Assembly (NCBI GenBank): GCA_947304065.1
Contig: CAMZAI010000044.1
Location: 1-15,708 of the forward strand
Length of the DNA stretch: 15,708 nt
Origin: an uncultured Clostridia bacterium
GTDB lineage: Bacteria; Bacillota; Clostridia; Lachnospirales; Lachnospiraceae
Reading direction: 5' to 3'
The first letter of the stretch is position 1. Every line of letters starts with the position of its first letter. The notes below the pieces were generated by a model, which was not told the DNA's origin, ran no database searches, and saw only the letters and a list, made by a program, of their open reading frames with translations. Of this stretch, positions 1 through 6,627 are shown one piece after another. Made by a program: the position numbers and the translations under genes.

Positions 1-235
1 ACTTAGGAGCCTTTGATGCAGGGATCTTGATAGCCTTCTTTGTCTGAGGGTTACGACCGGTTCTAGCGGGTCTCTTGGTAACTTCGAAAGTACCGAAACC
101 AACGAGCTGAACCTTACGTCCTGCCTTAAGCTCTGCGGTAATAGCCTCGATAGCAGCCTTCAGAGCCTTCTCCGAATCCTTCTTTGATAACTCAGCCTTC
201 TCAGCGATAGCTGCAACTAAATCAGCCTTGTTCAT
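1..235 (-). CDS. hup: HU-family DNA-binding protein, C-terminus cut by window edge
   Basis: HU is the small dimeric nucleoid protein that bends and compacts DNA. The visible 78 residues begin MNKADLVAAIAEKAELSKKD, the usual HU amino-terminal helices. They continue through VQLVGFGTFEV, the conserved GFGxF core, into RPARTGRNPQT, the HU signature at the base of the DNA-binding arm. About 12-15 residues of a normal 90-residue HU are missing because the gene runs off position 1. The ATG at 233-235 follows a strong AGGAGG ribosome site at 243-248. The gene has its own consensus promoter at 292-320 and is probably transcribed alone. HU and IHF-like paralogues share this motif; general HU is the better reading because of the length and the simple N-terminus. 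Confidence 0.95.
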   Translation of the reverse strand, partial: MNKADLVAAIAEKAELSKKDSEKALKAAIEAITAELKAGRKVQLVGFGTFEVTKRPARTGRNPQTKKAIKIPASKAPK

Positions 236-291
236 ATTAATTCCTCCTCGATTAGAAAAATAAATGAAATCCATATCGGATCATCAATTTA

Positions 292-320
292 TTTATAAAC
301 GTTAGCGAAGTCTTTGTCAA
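292..320 (-). promoter_or_regulatory. Sigma-70 type promoter of the HU gene
   Basis: On the minus strand a perfect -35 TTGACA (315-320) is followed after exactly 17 bases by TATAAA (292-297). The leader to the HU start codon is about 50 bases. Strength close to consensus fits an abundant nucleoid protein. Confidence 0.85.
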
Positions 321-322
321 GG

Positions 323-366
323 AAAAATGTGAAAAAATGGCTTATTTTAAAGGATTTTCACGTTTT
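323..366 (-). terminator. Possible weak AT-rich terminator after greA
   Basis: Immediately after the greA stop codon the minus strand can pair GTGAAAA (355-361) with TTTTCAC (329-335). The stem extends by flanking A/T pairs across one mismatch and is followed by a run of Ts. The loop is long (19 bases) and the stem has little GC, so efficiency is doubtful. It ends just before the HU -35 box, where a terminator would be expected. Confidence 0.4.
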
Positions 367-869
367 CAATACCTTCTTATCTTATCCTGTGAATCATCAT
401 TCGTTTTTATGATCTTTTTGAGTACAACATAGTACCCGTTTCCGGGGGAAACCTCGACGAAAACCCTGTCTCCTTCGTGCTTTCCGAGTATAGCCTTGCC
501 GAGGGGGGACTCGATGCTTATCAGGTTGTTCAGGACGTCTCCGCGGATCGAGGTGACCAGGCGGAAAGTATCGGTCTCGCCGTCCTCCTCGAAAAATACC
601 TCTGCGGTATTGTTGATACCCATCTCGTCGGCCTTCGAGCTGTCGTCGATCACCGTCGCGTTCTTCAGCATCCTCTCGAGATACCTGATCCTGGACTCAT
701 TCTGGTTCTTGTCCCTTTTCGCTGCGTAATACTCAAAGTTCTCGCTCAAGTCGCCCTGCGCGCGGGCCTCCTTTACGGCCTCGATCGCGTCCTTGCGCAC
801 TACCAGCTTTCTGTATTCTATTTCCTCCTGTATTTTTGCAACATCGCTCTTTGTCAGATCTTCACCCAT
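366..869 (-). CDS. greA: Transcription elongation factor GreA
   Basis: GreA binds the RNA polymerase secondary channel and stimulates cleavage of backtracked RNA. The 167-residue product has the family's normal length and two parts. Residues 1-75 form the N-terminal coiled coil, with GDLSENFEYYAAKR at 39-52; this includes the acidic tip residues D40 and E43 that hold the catalytic magnesium. The C-terminal FKBP-like domain is marked by SPLGKAILGKHEGD at 121-134. The ATG at 867-869 follows a CGGAG ribosome site at 7 bases. The gene starts 20 bases after the znuC stop with no promoter between, so it appears to be the last gene of a zur-znuC-greA transcript. That placement would tie a housekeeping factor to a metal-controlled promoter, unless an internal promoter lies within znuC. 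Confidence 0.95.
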   Translation of the reverse strand: MGEDLTKSDVAKIQEEIEYRKLVVRKDAIEAVKEARAQGDLSENFEYYAAKRDKNQNESRIRYLERMLKNATVIDDSSKADEMGINNTAEVFFEEDGETDTFRLVTSIRGDVLNNLISIESPLGKAILGKHEGDRVFVEVSPGNGYYVVLKKIIKTNDDSQDKIRRY

Positions 870-888
870 TTTATACTCCGTTCCGGAC

Positions 889-1698
889 TCAGCCGTTGTT
901 TTCTTCCTGTCTTTTTATCTTTGCAGACGCATCGTAAGGAACCGACGCAGCCGGCTCGACCTTGCGCGAATGATTCGCCGCGTCGCGCTTTAAATATCTC
1001 TCGATCGGATTCACCACGCCTCCGTCCTCGCCCGCGATATAGTCCCTCGTTTTACCGAAGAACAGCTGCTTGTGGGACAGATGCAGGATATGATTCGAAT
1101 ACTTCATCGCCTCGTCCAGGTCGTGGGAAACCATGATAATGGCGATCCCCTGCTCCTTATTGATCATCGAGGTAAGCTCGTACATATCGCGCGCCGCAAC
1201 CGGATCGAGTCCCGACACCGGCTCATCGAGCAGAAGGAGCTTCTTTGTGGCGCACAGCGCTCTCGCCAGAAGGACTCTCTGCTGCTGTCCGCCCGAGAGA
1301 TCCTGATAACAGTGATCCCTGAGATTCGTGATCCCGAGCAGCTCCATGTTCTTATCCGCCTCGGCGTAATCCTTCTTTGTCATGAAAGGACGCCATCCCA
1401 TGCTGTTGATGCGGCCCGAGACCACAACCTCGCGCACGCTCGCCGGGAAATCCTTCTGTATCTGCGTCTGCTGCGGGAGATATCCGATCTCGTTGGCCTT
1501 TAGTCCGTCGCCGGTCTCTATCCTGCCGGACATGGGCTTGATCAGTCCCAGTATACCCTTTACCAGAGTGGACTTTCCCGCGCCGTTCTCACCGATCACG
1601 CAAAGATATGTATCCTGCCCGACCGAGAAATTGATATCGCTGAGAATGGGCACTCCGTCATATCCCAGCGTGACATGATTGCATGTAAGTATTGACAT
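889..1698 (-). CDS. znuC: Zinc/manganese-type ABC transporter ATP-binding protein (ZnuC-like)
   Basis: This is the ATPase of a metal-uptake ABC importer, expected to work with a membrane permease (ZnuB) and a binding lipoprotein (ZnuA). In the 269 residues one sees Walker A GENGAGKST at 36-44, Q-loop LPQQ at 74-77, signature LSGGQQQR at 134-141, Walker B LLLLDE at 154-159 and the switch histidine in VSHD at 190-193. Assignment to the metal branch rests on the short chain, the GLIKPMSG and GLDPVAARDMYEL segments, and the adjacent Fur-family regulator, which sits only 2 bases upstream. The ribosome site GAGGAA lies inside the end of zur, so translation is probably coupled. No permease or binding-protein gene follows; greA does. 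After about residue 240 there is a charged 30-residue tail of unknown role. Confidence 0.88.
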   Translation of the reverse strand: MSILTCNHVTLGYDGVPILSDINFSVGQDTYLCVIGENGAGKSTLVKGILGLIKPMSGRIETGDGLKANEIGYLPQQTQIQKDFPASVREVVVSGRINSMGWRPFMTKKDYAEADKNMELLGITNLRDHCYQDLSGGQQQRVLLARALCATKKLLLLDEPVSGLDPVAARDMYELTSMINKEQGIAIIMVSHDLDEAMKYSNHILHLSHKQLFFGKTRDYIAGEDGGVVNPIERYLKRDAANHSRKVEPAASVPYDASAKIKRQEENNG

Positions 1699-1700
1699 TC

Positions 1701-2117
1701 TTATTCCTCATTCCTGCACTTCTCGCAGGTTCCGTAAAGTATCGAGCCCTTGCAGATGATCGAAAAGCCGTGATGCTCCTCAATATGCTCGTTTATCTCG
1801 TCCATGAAATGACAGTCAAGATGGATGACCTTGCCGCATTTGACGCACTGCAGGTGAAGGTGGCTCTCGCAGTTCCTGGCCGGCTGCGCGAACTGGTACA
1901 GCGCAACGTCGCCCGAATCCGCCGAGTATTTGTTTACCGTGCCTTCCTCGGACAGCCTGCCCAGATACCTGTATACGGTCGAAATGTTCACATCCATCGA
2001 GTTCTTTTCGAGATGCTTCATTATGTCGCCGACCGTAAGCGCCCTGTCCGCGTTATTCTTCAGGTATTCCGCGATCTGCGTCCTGGCCGCCGTTCTGTAT
2101 GATTTCTTATCCGCCAT
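1701..2117 (-). CDS. zur: Fur-family metalloregulator, probably Zur
   Basis: Fur-family repressors bind DNA as metal-loaded dimers. This 138-residue protein has the N-terminal winged helix, with recognition helix NISTVYRYLGRL near residues 44-55. A C-terminal dimerization domain follows, with ESHLHLQC (84-91) and two CxxC pairs, CVKC (91-94) and CEKC (131-134), that hold the structural zinc. Sequence alone does not separate Zur, PerR and Fur cleanly. Zur is favoured because the next gene encodes a ZnuC-like ATPase. The ATG at 2115-2117 follows an AGGAG ribosome site. A consensus-like promoter at 2183-2211 and a dyad at 2162-2176, which begins at the predicted start site, suggest autoregulation of the whole zur-znuC-greA unit. 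Confidence 0.85.
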   Translation of the reverse strand: MADKKSYRTAARTQIAEYLKNNADRALTVGDIMKHLEKNSMDVNISTVYRYLGRLSEEGTVNKYSADSGDVALYQFAQPARNCESHLHLQCVKCGKVIHLDCHFMDEINEHIEEHHGFSIICKGSILYGTCEKCRNEE

Positions 2118-2130
2118 GTGTACTCCTTAT

Positions 2131-2156
2131 CGCTCGTCTCGCGAGCAGGCTCGCTC
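2131..2156. repeat. Short palindromic repeat in the zur leader, copy 1
   Basis: This 26-base stretch contains the stem GCGAG/CTCGC and is closely related to 14326-14352. The two copies share CGCTC-R-TCTCGCGA on the left and TCGCTC on the right. Within the stem the copies differ by a compensating pair (GCGAGC/GCTCGC here, GCGAAC/GTTCGC there), so pairing is preserved. In this copy it lies in the transcribed leader, ending 6 bases before the ribosome site of zur. Confidence 0.5.
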
Positions 2157-2161
2157 AAATC

Positions 2162-2176
2162 TGCAACTCATTTGCA
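2162..2176. promoter_or_regulatory. Candidate operator (TGCAA-N5-TTGCA) at the zur start site
   Basis: A 15-bp dyad with perfect 5-base arms TGCAA and TTGCA lies directly downstream of the zur -10 box. Transcription would start at about 2176, the first base of the dyad. The position is ideal for repression and its size fits Fur-family sites. It does not match the Bacillus Zur box TCGTAAT-N-ATTACGA, so binding by the adjacent regulator is inference. Confidence 0.45.
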
Positions 2177-2182
2177 AAAGGT

Positions 2183-2211
2183 ATCCTAGCACGCGTTCCC
2201 GCAAAAGTCAA
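2183..2211 (-). promoter_or_regulatory. Promoter of the zur-znuC-greA unit
   Basis: On the minus strand TTGACT (2206-2211) is followed after 17 bases by TAGGAT (2183-2188). An extended -10 TGC lies directly before the -10 box. The -35 box begins on the last base of the terminator hairpin of the upstream gene, so the intergenic space is fully used. Confidence 0.75.
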
Positions 2212-2236
2212 GAATCCCGCCTTCCGGCAGGATTCT
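2211..2236 (-). terminator. Hairpin terminator of the trigger-factor-like gene
   Basis: Seven bases after the stop codon at 2243-2245 the minus strand forms AGAATCC/GGATTCT, extended through a wobble pair to GCC/GGC, with a GGAA loop (11 pairs in all). The tail TTGACTTTTGC is only partly T-rich because it doubles as the next promoter's -35 box, so termination may be incomplete. Confidence 0.6.
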
Positions 2237-2242
2237 CTGAAT

Positions 2243-3715
2243 TTATTTATTGATTATCGCGTTGTCCATGATCACGCTCTCGGCCTTTCCCTGAAGCACC
2301 GCATTGCGTACGATCTCATCGATCTCTTCCTGGGTAATGGCCTCGAGTACCTCTTCCTTAGTCTCGAATCCGTAGTAGTCGAAGAAGTATTCCTCAAACT
2401 TCTTCTCGTATTCTTCCTCGCTTACCTCAAAGCCCTCTGCCTCGGCGATCTTGTCGAGTGTGCGGCTGTACTTGATCGTGAATGTGTACTGGTCCTGCAT
2501 AAACTGATCGTACTCCTCGGCCGACCACCCGTAATACATTCCGAAAAGTGTGGCCGCGTCCATTCCGTAGTAGGACAGGTACATATTGTCATAGTAGTCT
2601 TTCCAGTAAGCTACGGTATCCGCGATCTCCTCGTCTATATCGCCCTCGTAGGTGCAGTTCTCTATAACCTTCTGTGCGATCGCGTTCTGCGCGATGTCGT
2701 CGGCTTCCTGGATCGCGTCCGCCTCAAGCTCTTCCCTGATCGAATCCCTGTATTCGGCAACGGTCGAATACTCGGTATTCTCGGCGATAAACTCATCCGT
2801 AAGCTCGGGCGTCTCAAGCGTGTAGATTGCATTGACGGTAACAACGAAAGTAACGGGCTTGCCCGAAAGCTCCTCATTGTTCGGATAAGGATCGGGGAAT
2901 GCGATGTCCAGGTTCACGGTATCGCCCGTATTCGCTCCTACAAGTCCTTCTTCAAAGCCTGTGATAAATCTTCCGGAACCGAGCTCCAGATCGAAATCCG
3001 TATCGGCTCCGCCGTCAAACAGCTCGCCGTTCATATATCCGGTATAGTCGATATTCACAATATCGCCCATCTGCGCGGGTCTGTCGGTGACCTCAGTCTC
3101 CTCGGAACAATCCTCGAGGAACGCTTCGATCTGCTCCTCAACGTCCTCATCCGTTACGGGCGTATACTCATAATCAACTTCAATCCCCTTGTATTGTCCG
3201 AGCGTGACCTTAACATCGTAGTTCTTGGTTACGGGATCAACGATGTCGATGTCCGCTCCGGGATCCGTCGATGCAGCATCGGTCGGTATCGCTGTGACGT
3301 CGGTATCGGTGACGTCGGTCTGCTTATCCTTATCCTCGTCCTTATCCTTTGAGAAGAGCGAGGTGATCGACGAGAAGAATCCGCCGTCCTCTCCGTTCCT
3401 GCTGTTGTTTTTGTATTCCCTGAGGAACAATACGACAAATATGACAATGACCGCCACGAGCACCAGAATGATGCTGATCAGGACCGCCGTGGTCCTCTTT
3501 GACGCCTTTATCGTCGCCGCTTCGTGCTCGTCCACAAAAGGAGCCTCGAAATATTCCTTGTCGAGTCCCCCGTAAGGGGTCTCATCCGCAGTTTCGGCCG
3601 TTTCTGCGGTTTCGGTATTCTCTGCGGTCTCTTCCGCGATATCCTCCGCAAGCTCTTCGGTCTTCTCGATGATGTCCCCGGAAAGCTCGCCGTTTTCCTT
3701 GTTCAGTTCGTCCAT
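2243..3715 (-). CDS. Membrane-anchored FKBP/trigger-factor-like peptidyl-prolyl isomerase
   Basis: The 490-residue protein looks like a foldase tethered outside the cell membrane. It opens with about 75 very acidic residues including a TAENTETAETAETADET stretch. A single hydrophobic helix follows (about 77-98, AVLISIILVLVAVIVIFVVLFL), then a charged linker. Residues 216-296 form an FKBP domain: NIDYTGYMNGELFDGG, GSGRFITGFEEGLVG, FPDPYPNNEELSGKPVTF. Helices like the trigger factor C-terminal chaperone arms fill the rest (about 300-485). The ribosome-binding signature of true trigger factor is absent and replaced by the anchor, so the name tig would mislead. No lipobox or cleavage site is visible; an N-in, C-out topology is inferred. 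It lies 103 bases after lepB with no clear promoter between, so both probably serve exported proteins. Confidence 0.85.
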   Translation of the reverse strand: MDELNKENGELSGDIIEKTEELAEDIAEETAENTETAETAETADETPYGGLDKEYFEAPFVDEHEAATIKASKRTTAVLISIILVLVAVIVIFVVLFLREYKNNSRNGEDGGFFSSITSLFSKDKDEDKDKQTDVTDTDVTAIPTDAASTDPGADIDIVDPVTKNYDVKVTLGQYKGIEVDYEYTPVTDEDVEEQIEAFLEDCSEETEVTDRPAQMGDIVNIDYTGYMNGELFDGGADTDFDLELGSGRFITGFEEGLVGANTGDTVNLDIAFPDPYPNNEELSGKPVTFVVTVNAIYTLETPELTDEFIAENTEYSTVAEYRDSIREELEADAIQEADDIAQNAIAQKVIENCTYEGDIDEEIADTVAYWKDYYDNMYLSYYGMDAATLFGMYYGWSAEEYDQFMQDQYTFTIKYSRTLDKIAEAEGFEVSEEEYEKKFEEYFFDYYGFETKEEVLEAITQEEIDEIVRNAVLQGKAESVIMDNAIINK

Positions 3716-3818
3716 TTTACTCCGTTCCGCGCGCTGCGCTTTTTTCTGTCCTGCAGCCGGTCATTCGGGTCTGCACTTTACCCACCTTACCATGCAAATA
3801 TGTTTTTTCTGTGAATAA

Positions 3819-4523
3819 TCAGTCATAAGTTGCCGATTCAATGATATCGATCGTGGGCTTGTACCGGAGCCACGCCTTCGCGTAGATCTTGTCCTTGCCA
3901 ACGAGTCCCCACTCTCTGGAATCCTGCGATACCTTACGGTTGTCTCCCATAACGAAATAACAGTTCTCGGGCACCACCACGACTCCGTCCGTTTCCGTGA
4001 TAAACTCACCGCTGACCTTGGTCGACTGCGGATCCTTTAAATACGGCTCGGCCAGGGCAACCTCCGATCCGTTCACATAGACATTTCCGTCCGCTATCAC
4101 CACGGTATCGCCGGGGCATCCGATAACGCGCTTAACATATGTCTCGTCGGTGTTCTTCGGATATGCGAAGAAAATGATGTCTCCGCGCTGCGGATCCTTA
4201 AACAGATACGCAAGCCTGTTGCCGATCACGCGGTCGCCGACCTCGAGAGTATGCACCATCGAGCTCGAGATGACCTCAGTCTTGATAATGACAAAATGCG
4301 TGATGCAGAAAGCCAGTATATAGGCCACTGCGACTACCAGTATCCAGCTGAATATCTCGCGACGGATATTGACCTTCTTGGGATCCTCGGGCTCCTTCTC
4401 TTCTTTCTTCCCGGCTGCGCCCGAAAGGTAATTCTCGTCCTCTTCGACTGCCTTCCTGATAGCCTCTTCTATAGCCGCTTCGTCCCTTTTCAGTTCTTCG
4501 GAATTCTTATAATTATCTTCCAC
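3819..4523 (-). CDS. lepB: Signal peptidase I (LepB/SipS type)
   Basis: This membrane serine protease removes signal peptides from secreted proteins. The 234 residues comprise a 55-residue highly charged cytoplasmic start, one membrane helix (about 58-80), and the catalytic domain outside. The nucleophile is Ser88 in SSSMVHTL and the general base Lys131 in YVKRVIGCPGD. Box E is GDNRKVSQDSRE at 193-204. The usual proline after SM-x (SMxPT) is replaced by histidine here, an uncommon variation that leaves Ser and Lys intact. The start codon is GTG at 4521-4523, nine bases after an AGGGAG ribosome site; no in-frame ATG fits better. A strong promoter at 4575-4603 drives it, apparently together with the membrane-anchored foldase downstream. 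Confidence 0.95.
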   Translation of the reverse strand: MEDNYKNSEELKRDEAAIEEAIRKAVEEDENYLSGAAGKKEEKEPEDPKKVNIRREIFSWILVVAVAYILAFCITHFVIIKTEVISSSMVHTLEVGDRVIGNRLAYLFKDPQRGDIIFFAYPKNTDETYVKRVIGCPGDTVVIADGNVYVNGSEVALAEPYLKDPQSTKVSGEFITETDGVVVVPENCYFVMGDNRKVSQDSREWGLVGKDKIYAKAWLRYKPTIDIIESATYD

Positions 4524-4574
4524 GGTACTTTGCTCCCTTATCTGTTGTGGACGCTTATGCGCTCCTAACTTTTT

Positions 4575-4603
4575 ATTATAGCCCGAAACGCGTGATTTTT
4601 CAA
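4575..4603 (-). promoter_or_regulatory. Promoter of lepB and the foldase gene
   Basis: On the minus strand TTGAAA (4598-4603) and a perfect TATAAT (4575-4580) are separated by 17 bases. The -35 box overlaps the ispE stop codon at 4600-4602, showing how tightly the genes are packed. Confidence 0.8.
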
Positions 4604-5457
4604 GTAAAGGCGGTCATGAACACTTCAGCGTCGGACAGGGCTGCCCTGAACTCATCGTACGCCTTCTTCGCCGCATCCTCATTGTCAAAAAGGCCGAATA
4701 CCGTAGGTCCGCTGCCGCTCATCATGCTGCCTGCGGCTCCGAGCATGAGCATTTTCTCTTTAATGGCTTTGATCGCGGGATGCATGGCAATGGAAACAGG
4801 CTCCAGGACATTGCCCATGCATGCGCACATTCCGTGCAGGTCCTGCTCGCCGATCGCGCGGATAAGTCCGTCGATGTCCGGGTGCTCATGCCGTACCTCA
4901 CGGTCATACGCGGCGTATGCTTCCTTCGTTGAAATACCGACCGGAGGCTTTACGAGCAGCACATGTGCAAAAGGCGCACAAGGCAGGGGCGTCAGCTTCT
5001 CTCCGATACCCTCGGATATCGCGGTGCCGCCCATCAGGCAGTAAGGCACGTCAGCACCGAGCCGCACTCCGTAAGCGGCGAGTTCTTCTGCCGACAGTCC
5101 GAGTCCGTACAGCTCATTCATCGCCTTGAGTGCCGCCGCGCAGTCGCTGCTGCCTCCGGCCAGGCCCGCCGCAACCGGGATATTCTTCATAAGACGCACC
5201 CGCATTCCGCCGGTGATCCCCTTTCCCTTACGGATCAGGTCGATCGCCTTATATATCAGATTGTCGGATGCTTTTCCGAGATCCGCATTCGTCTCTATCG
5301 TGATCTGTCCGTCCTGCGTGCGCGTGAATTCAAGTTCGTCCGCAACGCCCACTGTCTGCATTATCATCCTGACCAGATGATAGCCGTCCGCCCTGCAGCC
5401 GACTATATCGAGTCCGAGATTGATCTTTGCGTATGCTTTCGCGGTAAGCTCAGCCAT
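4600..5457 (-). CDS. ispE: 4-diphosphocytidyl-2-C-methyl-D-erythritol kinase
   Basis: IspE phosphorylates the 2-hydroxyl of CDP-methylerythritol with ATP, the fourth step of the non-mevalonate (MEP) isoprenoid pathway in the cytoplasm. The 285-residue protein has all GHMP-kinase landmarks. These are the N-terminal AKINLGLDIVGCRADGYH (catalytic Lys11), the ATP loop PVAAGLAGGSSDCAAAL at 94-110, Asp136 in GADVPYCLMGG, and the C-terminal motif MMSGSGPTVFGLF. The ATG at 5455-5457 is preceded by a very strong GAGGAGGAG ribosome site. A terminator at 5481-5514 separates it from the upstream lipoprotein gene. I found no convincing promoter in the short leader, so transcription may depend on read-through or on a weak promoter I cannot recognise. 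It is not translationally coupled to lepB. Confidence 0.96.
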   Translation of the reverse strand: MAELTAKAYAKINLGLDIVGCRADGYHLVRMIMQTVGVADELEFTRTQDGQITIETNADLGKASDNLIYKAIDLIRKGKGITGGMRVRLMKNIPVAAGLAGGSSDCAAALKAMNELYGLGLSAEELAAYGVRLGADVPYCLMGGTAISEGIGEKLTPLPCAPFAHVLLVKPPVGISTKEAYAAYDREVRHEHPDIDGLIRAIGEQDLHGMCACMGNVLEPVSIAMHPAIKAIKEKMLMLGAAGSMMSGSGPTVFGLFDNEDAAKKAYDEFRAALSDAEVFMTAFT

Positions 5458-5480
5458 GCGCTCCTCCTCATTGTTTCGTT

Positions 5481-5514
5481 AAGAAAATATACCCCCGGAG
5501 CGTATCCCCGGGGG
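5481..5514 (-). terminator. Rho-independent terminator of the mannoside operon
   Basis: The minus strand forms CCCCCGG/CCGGGGG (7 GC pairs, 9 with inner GU and GC pairs) at 5492-5514, followed by TATATTTTCTT. It lies after the lipoprotein gene and before ispE, so it closes the upstream four-gene unit. Confidence 0.8.
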
Positions 5515-5565
5515 CTCTGTATATTACATATCACATTTTGCCGTAAAACTAAAGCATTAGTTCGG

Positions 5566-6558
5566 TCATTTTACGTAAAGATAGAAATCGTCGGCGGGAA
5601 GCTTTCCGCCTACCGATGCGGGATTCTGATCGAAGAGGACCTTAAGATAAGCCTCAACGTTCTTCTTCATGTCATCACCCGTGTAATTTACGATATTGCA
5701 GAAAGGAATGGCCTTCTTGGCAATGGCTGCCTTGAAGATGTCGTAACCCTCAAGAAGAGCTGCCGTTCCTTCGATATCGCTGTTTGCCGAATCGGCCGAA
5801 GCCTTAAACTCGTCGATGAATACCTTCACAGCGTCGGGATATTTCTCTGCGAATTCCTTGTTTACAACAACAACGCCGGTAACGATTGCCGAACCCTCGC
5901 CCGCGAGCTTGTTCCACTCGGTGTTCACGTCAAGAGCGACTCTTGCTCTCGCGTTCTGGGTGGTAACTGCGGTAACGTAAGGCTGGGGAAGCATGGCGAT
6001 GACGTTCTCATCCTCTGCCGCCGCGCTCATCAGAGCCGCAACCTCGGTAGCTTCCGACTTGTACTCGATCGTAACGTCCGCGTCGGGGTCGATGCCTGCC
6101 ATCGTGAGCAGGTACCTTAATGTGTACTCGGGCGTCGCGCCCTTTCCTGTTGAATAAATGGTCTTGCCCTTAAGGTCAGCGACCGAATTGATGTCGTTTC
6201 CGAGCTCGACGATGTAGAGCACGCCGAGGTTGTTGATCGCAGCCACCTTAATGCCGCCTTCGGTCTTGTTGTAAAGGACCGAGGCAAGGTTTGCGGGAAC
6301 CGCCGCGATCTTGATGTTTCCCTTGATCAGGTCTGCCGTGATCTCGTCAGCGGCGCCTGCAATCTGGAAACTGTACTTGAGTCCTGCTTCGCCTTTATCC
6401 GACTTTGACATAAGGTTTACCATCGCGATGGCTGTGGGTCCCTTAAGAACCGCTACCTTAACTTCCTCTTCGGGGAGCACGGGCTCCTTTTTACCGCAGC
6501 CTGCAAGGACTGCAGCCGTCAGAAACAACACGATCAAAAGTGAAACACTTTTTTTCAT
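5566..6558 (-). CDS. ABC transporter substrate-binding lipoprotein, NMT1/SsuA/TauA-like
   Basis: A 330-residue extracytoplasmic solute receptor anchored by lipid. It begins MKKSVSLLIVLFLTAAVLAGC, a lipoprotein signal with lipobox LAGC and lipidated Cys21. The mature part has features of the SsuA/TauA/ThiY/NMT1 group: an early KGPTAIAMVNLM, GNIKIAAVPANLASVLYNKT, VADLKGKTIYSTGKGATPEYTLRYLL and MLPQPYVTAV. Ligands in this group are small molecules such as sulfonates, nitrate or thiamine precursors rather than oligosaccharides, so its place after manA is unexpected. No permease or ATPase gene accompanies it. The ATG follows GAGGAG at 8 bases. The 69-base gap after manA shows no clear promoter or terminator, so it is probably the last gene of the mannoside operon. 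The ligand cannot be told from sequence. Confidence 0.8.
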   Translation of the reverse strand: MKKSVSLLIVLFLTAAVLAGCGKKEPVLPEEEVKVAVLKGPTAIAMVNLMSKSDKGEAGLKYSFQIAGAADEITADLIKGNIKIAAVPANLASVLYNKTEGGIKVAAINNLGVLYIVELGNDINSVADLKGKTIYSTGKGATPEYTLRYLLTMAGIDPDADVTIEYKSEATEVAALMSAAAEDENVIAMLPQPYVTAVTTQNARARVALDVNTEWNKLAGEGSAIVTGVVVVNKEFAEKYPDAVKVFIDEFKASADSANSDIEGTAALLEGYDIFKAAIAKKAIPFCNIVNYTGDDMKKNVEAYLKVLFDQNPASVGGKLPADDFYLYVK

Positions 6559-6627
6559 TATGAATCTCCTCTCTTTCCCATCCGGGATATTAATTTTTCT
6601 CGCTTTACCGACCTTCGCAGCCGTCCG

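Noticed and set aside
2211..2242. T-box or riboswitch between the foldase gene and zur
   Set aside because: The space is fully explained by a short hairpin, the -35 box and the dyad; no room or conserved core for a riboswitch.
2099..3352. 417-codon plus-strand frame across the foldase gene
   Set aside because: The minus strand encodes a clear FKBP domain; this frame has no start signals or recognisable domain.
5515..5565. Promoter for ispE upstream of the terminator (TTTTAC-16-TAATAT)
   Set aside because: The -35 box is weak, the spacer is short, and a transcript starting there would run straight into the strong terminator.
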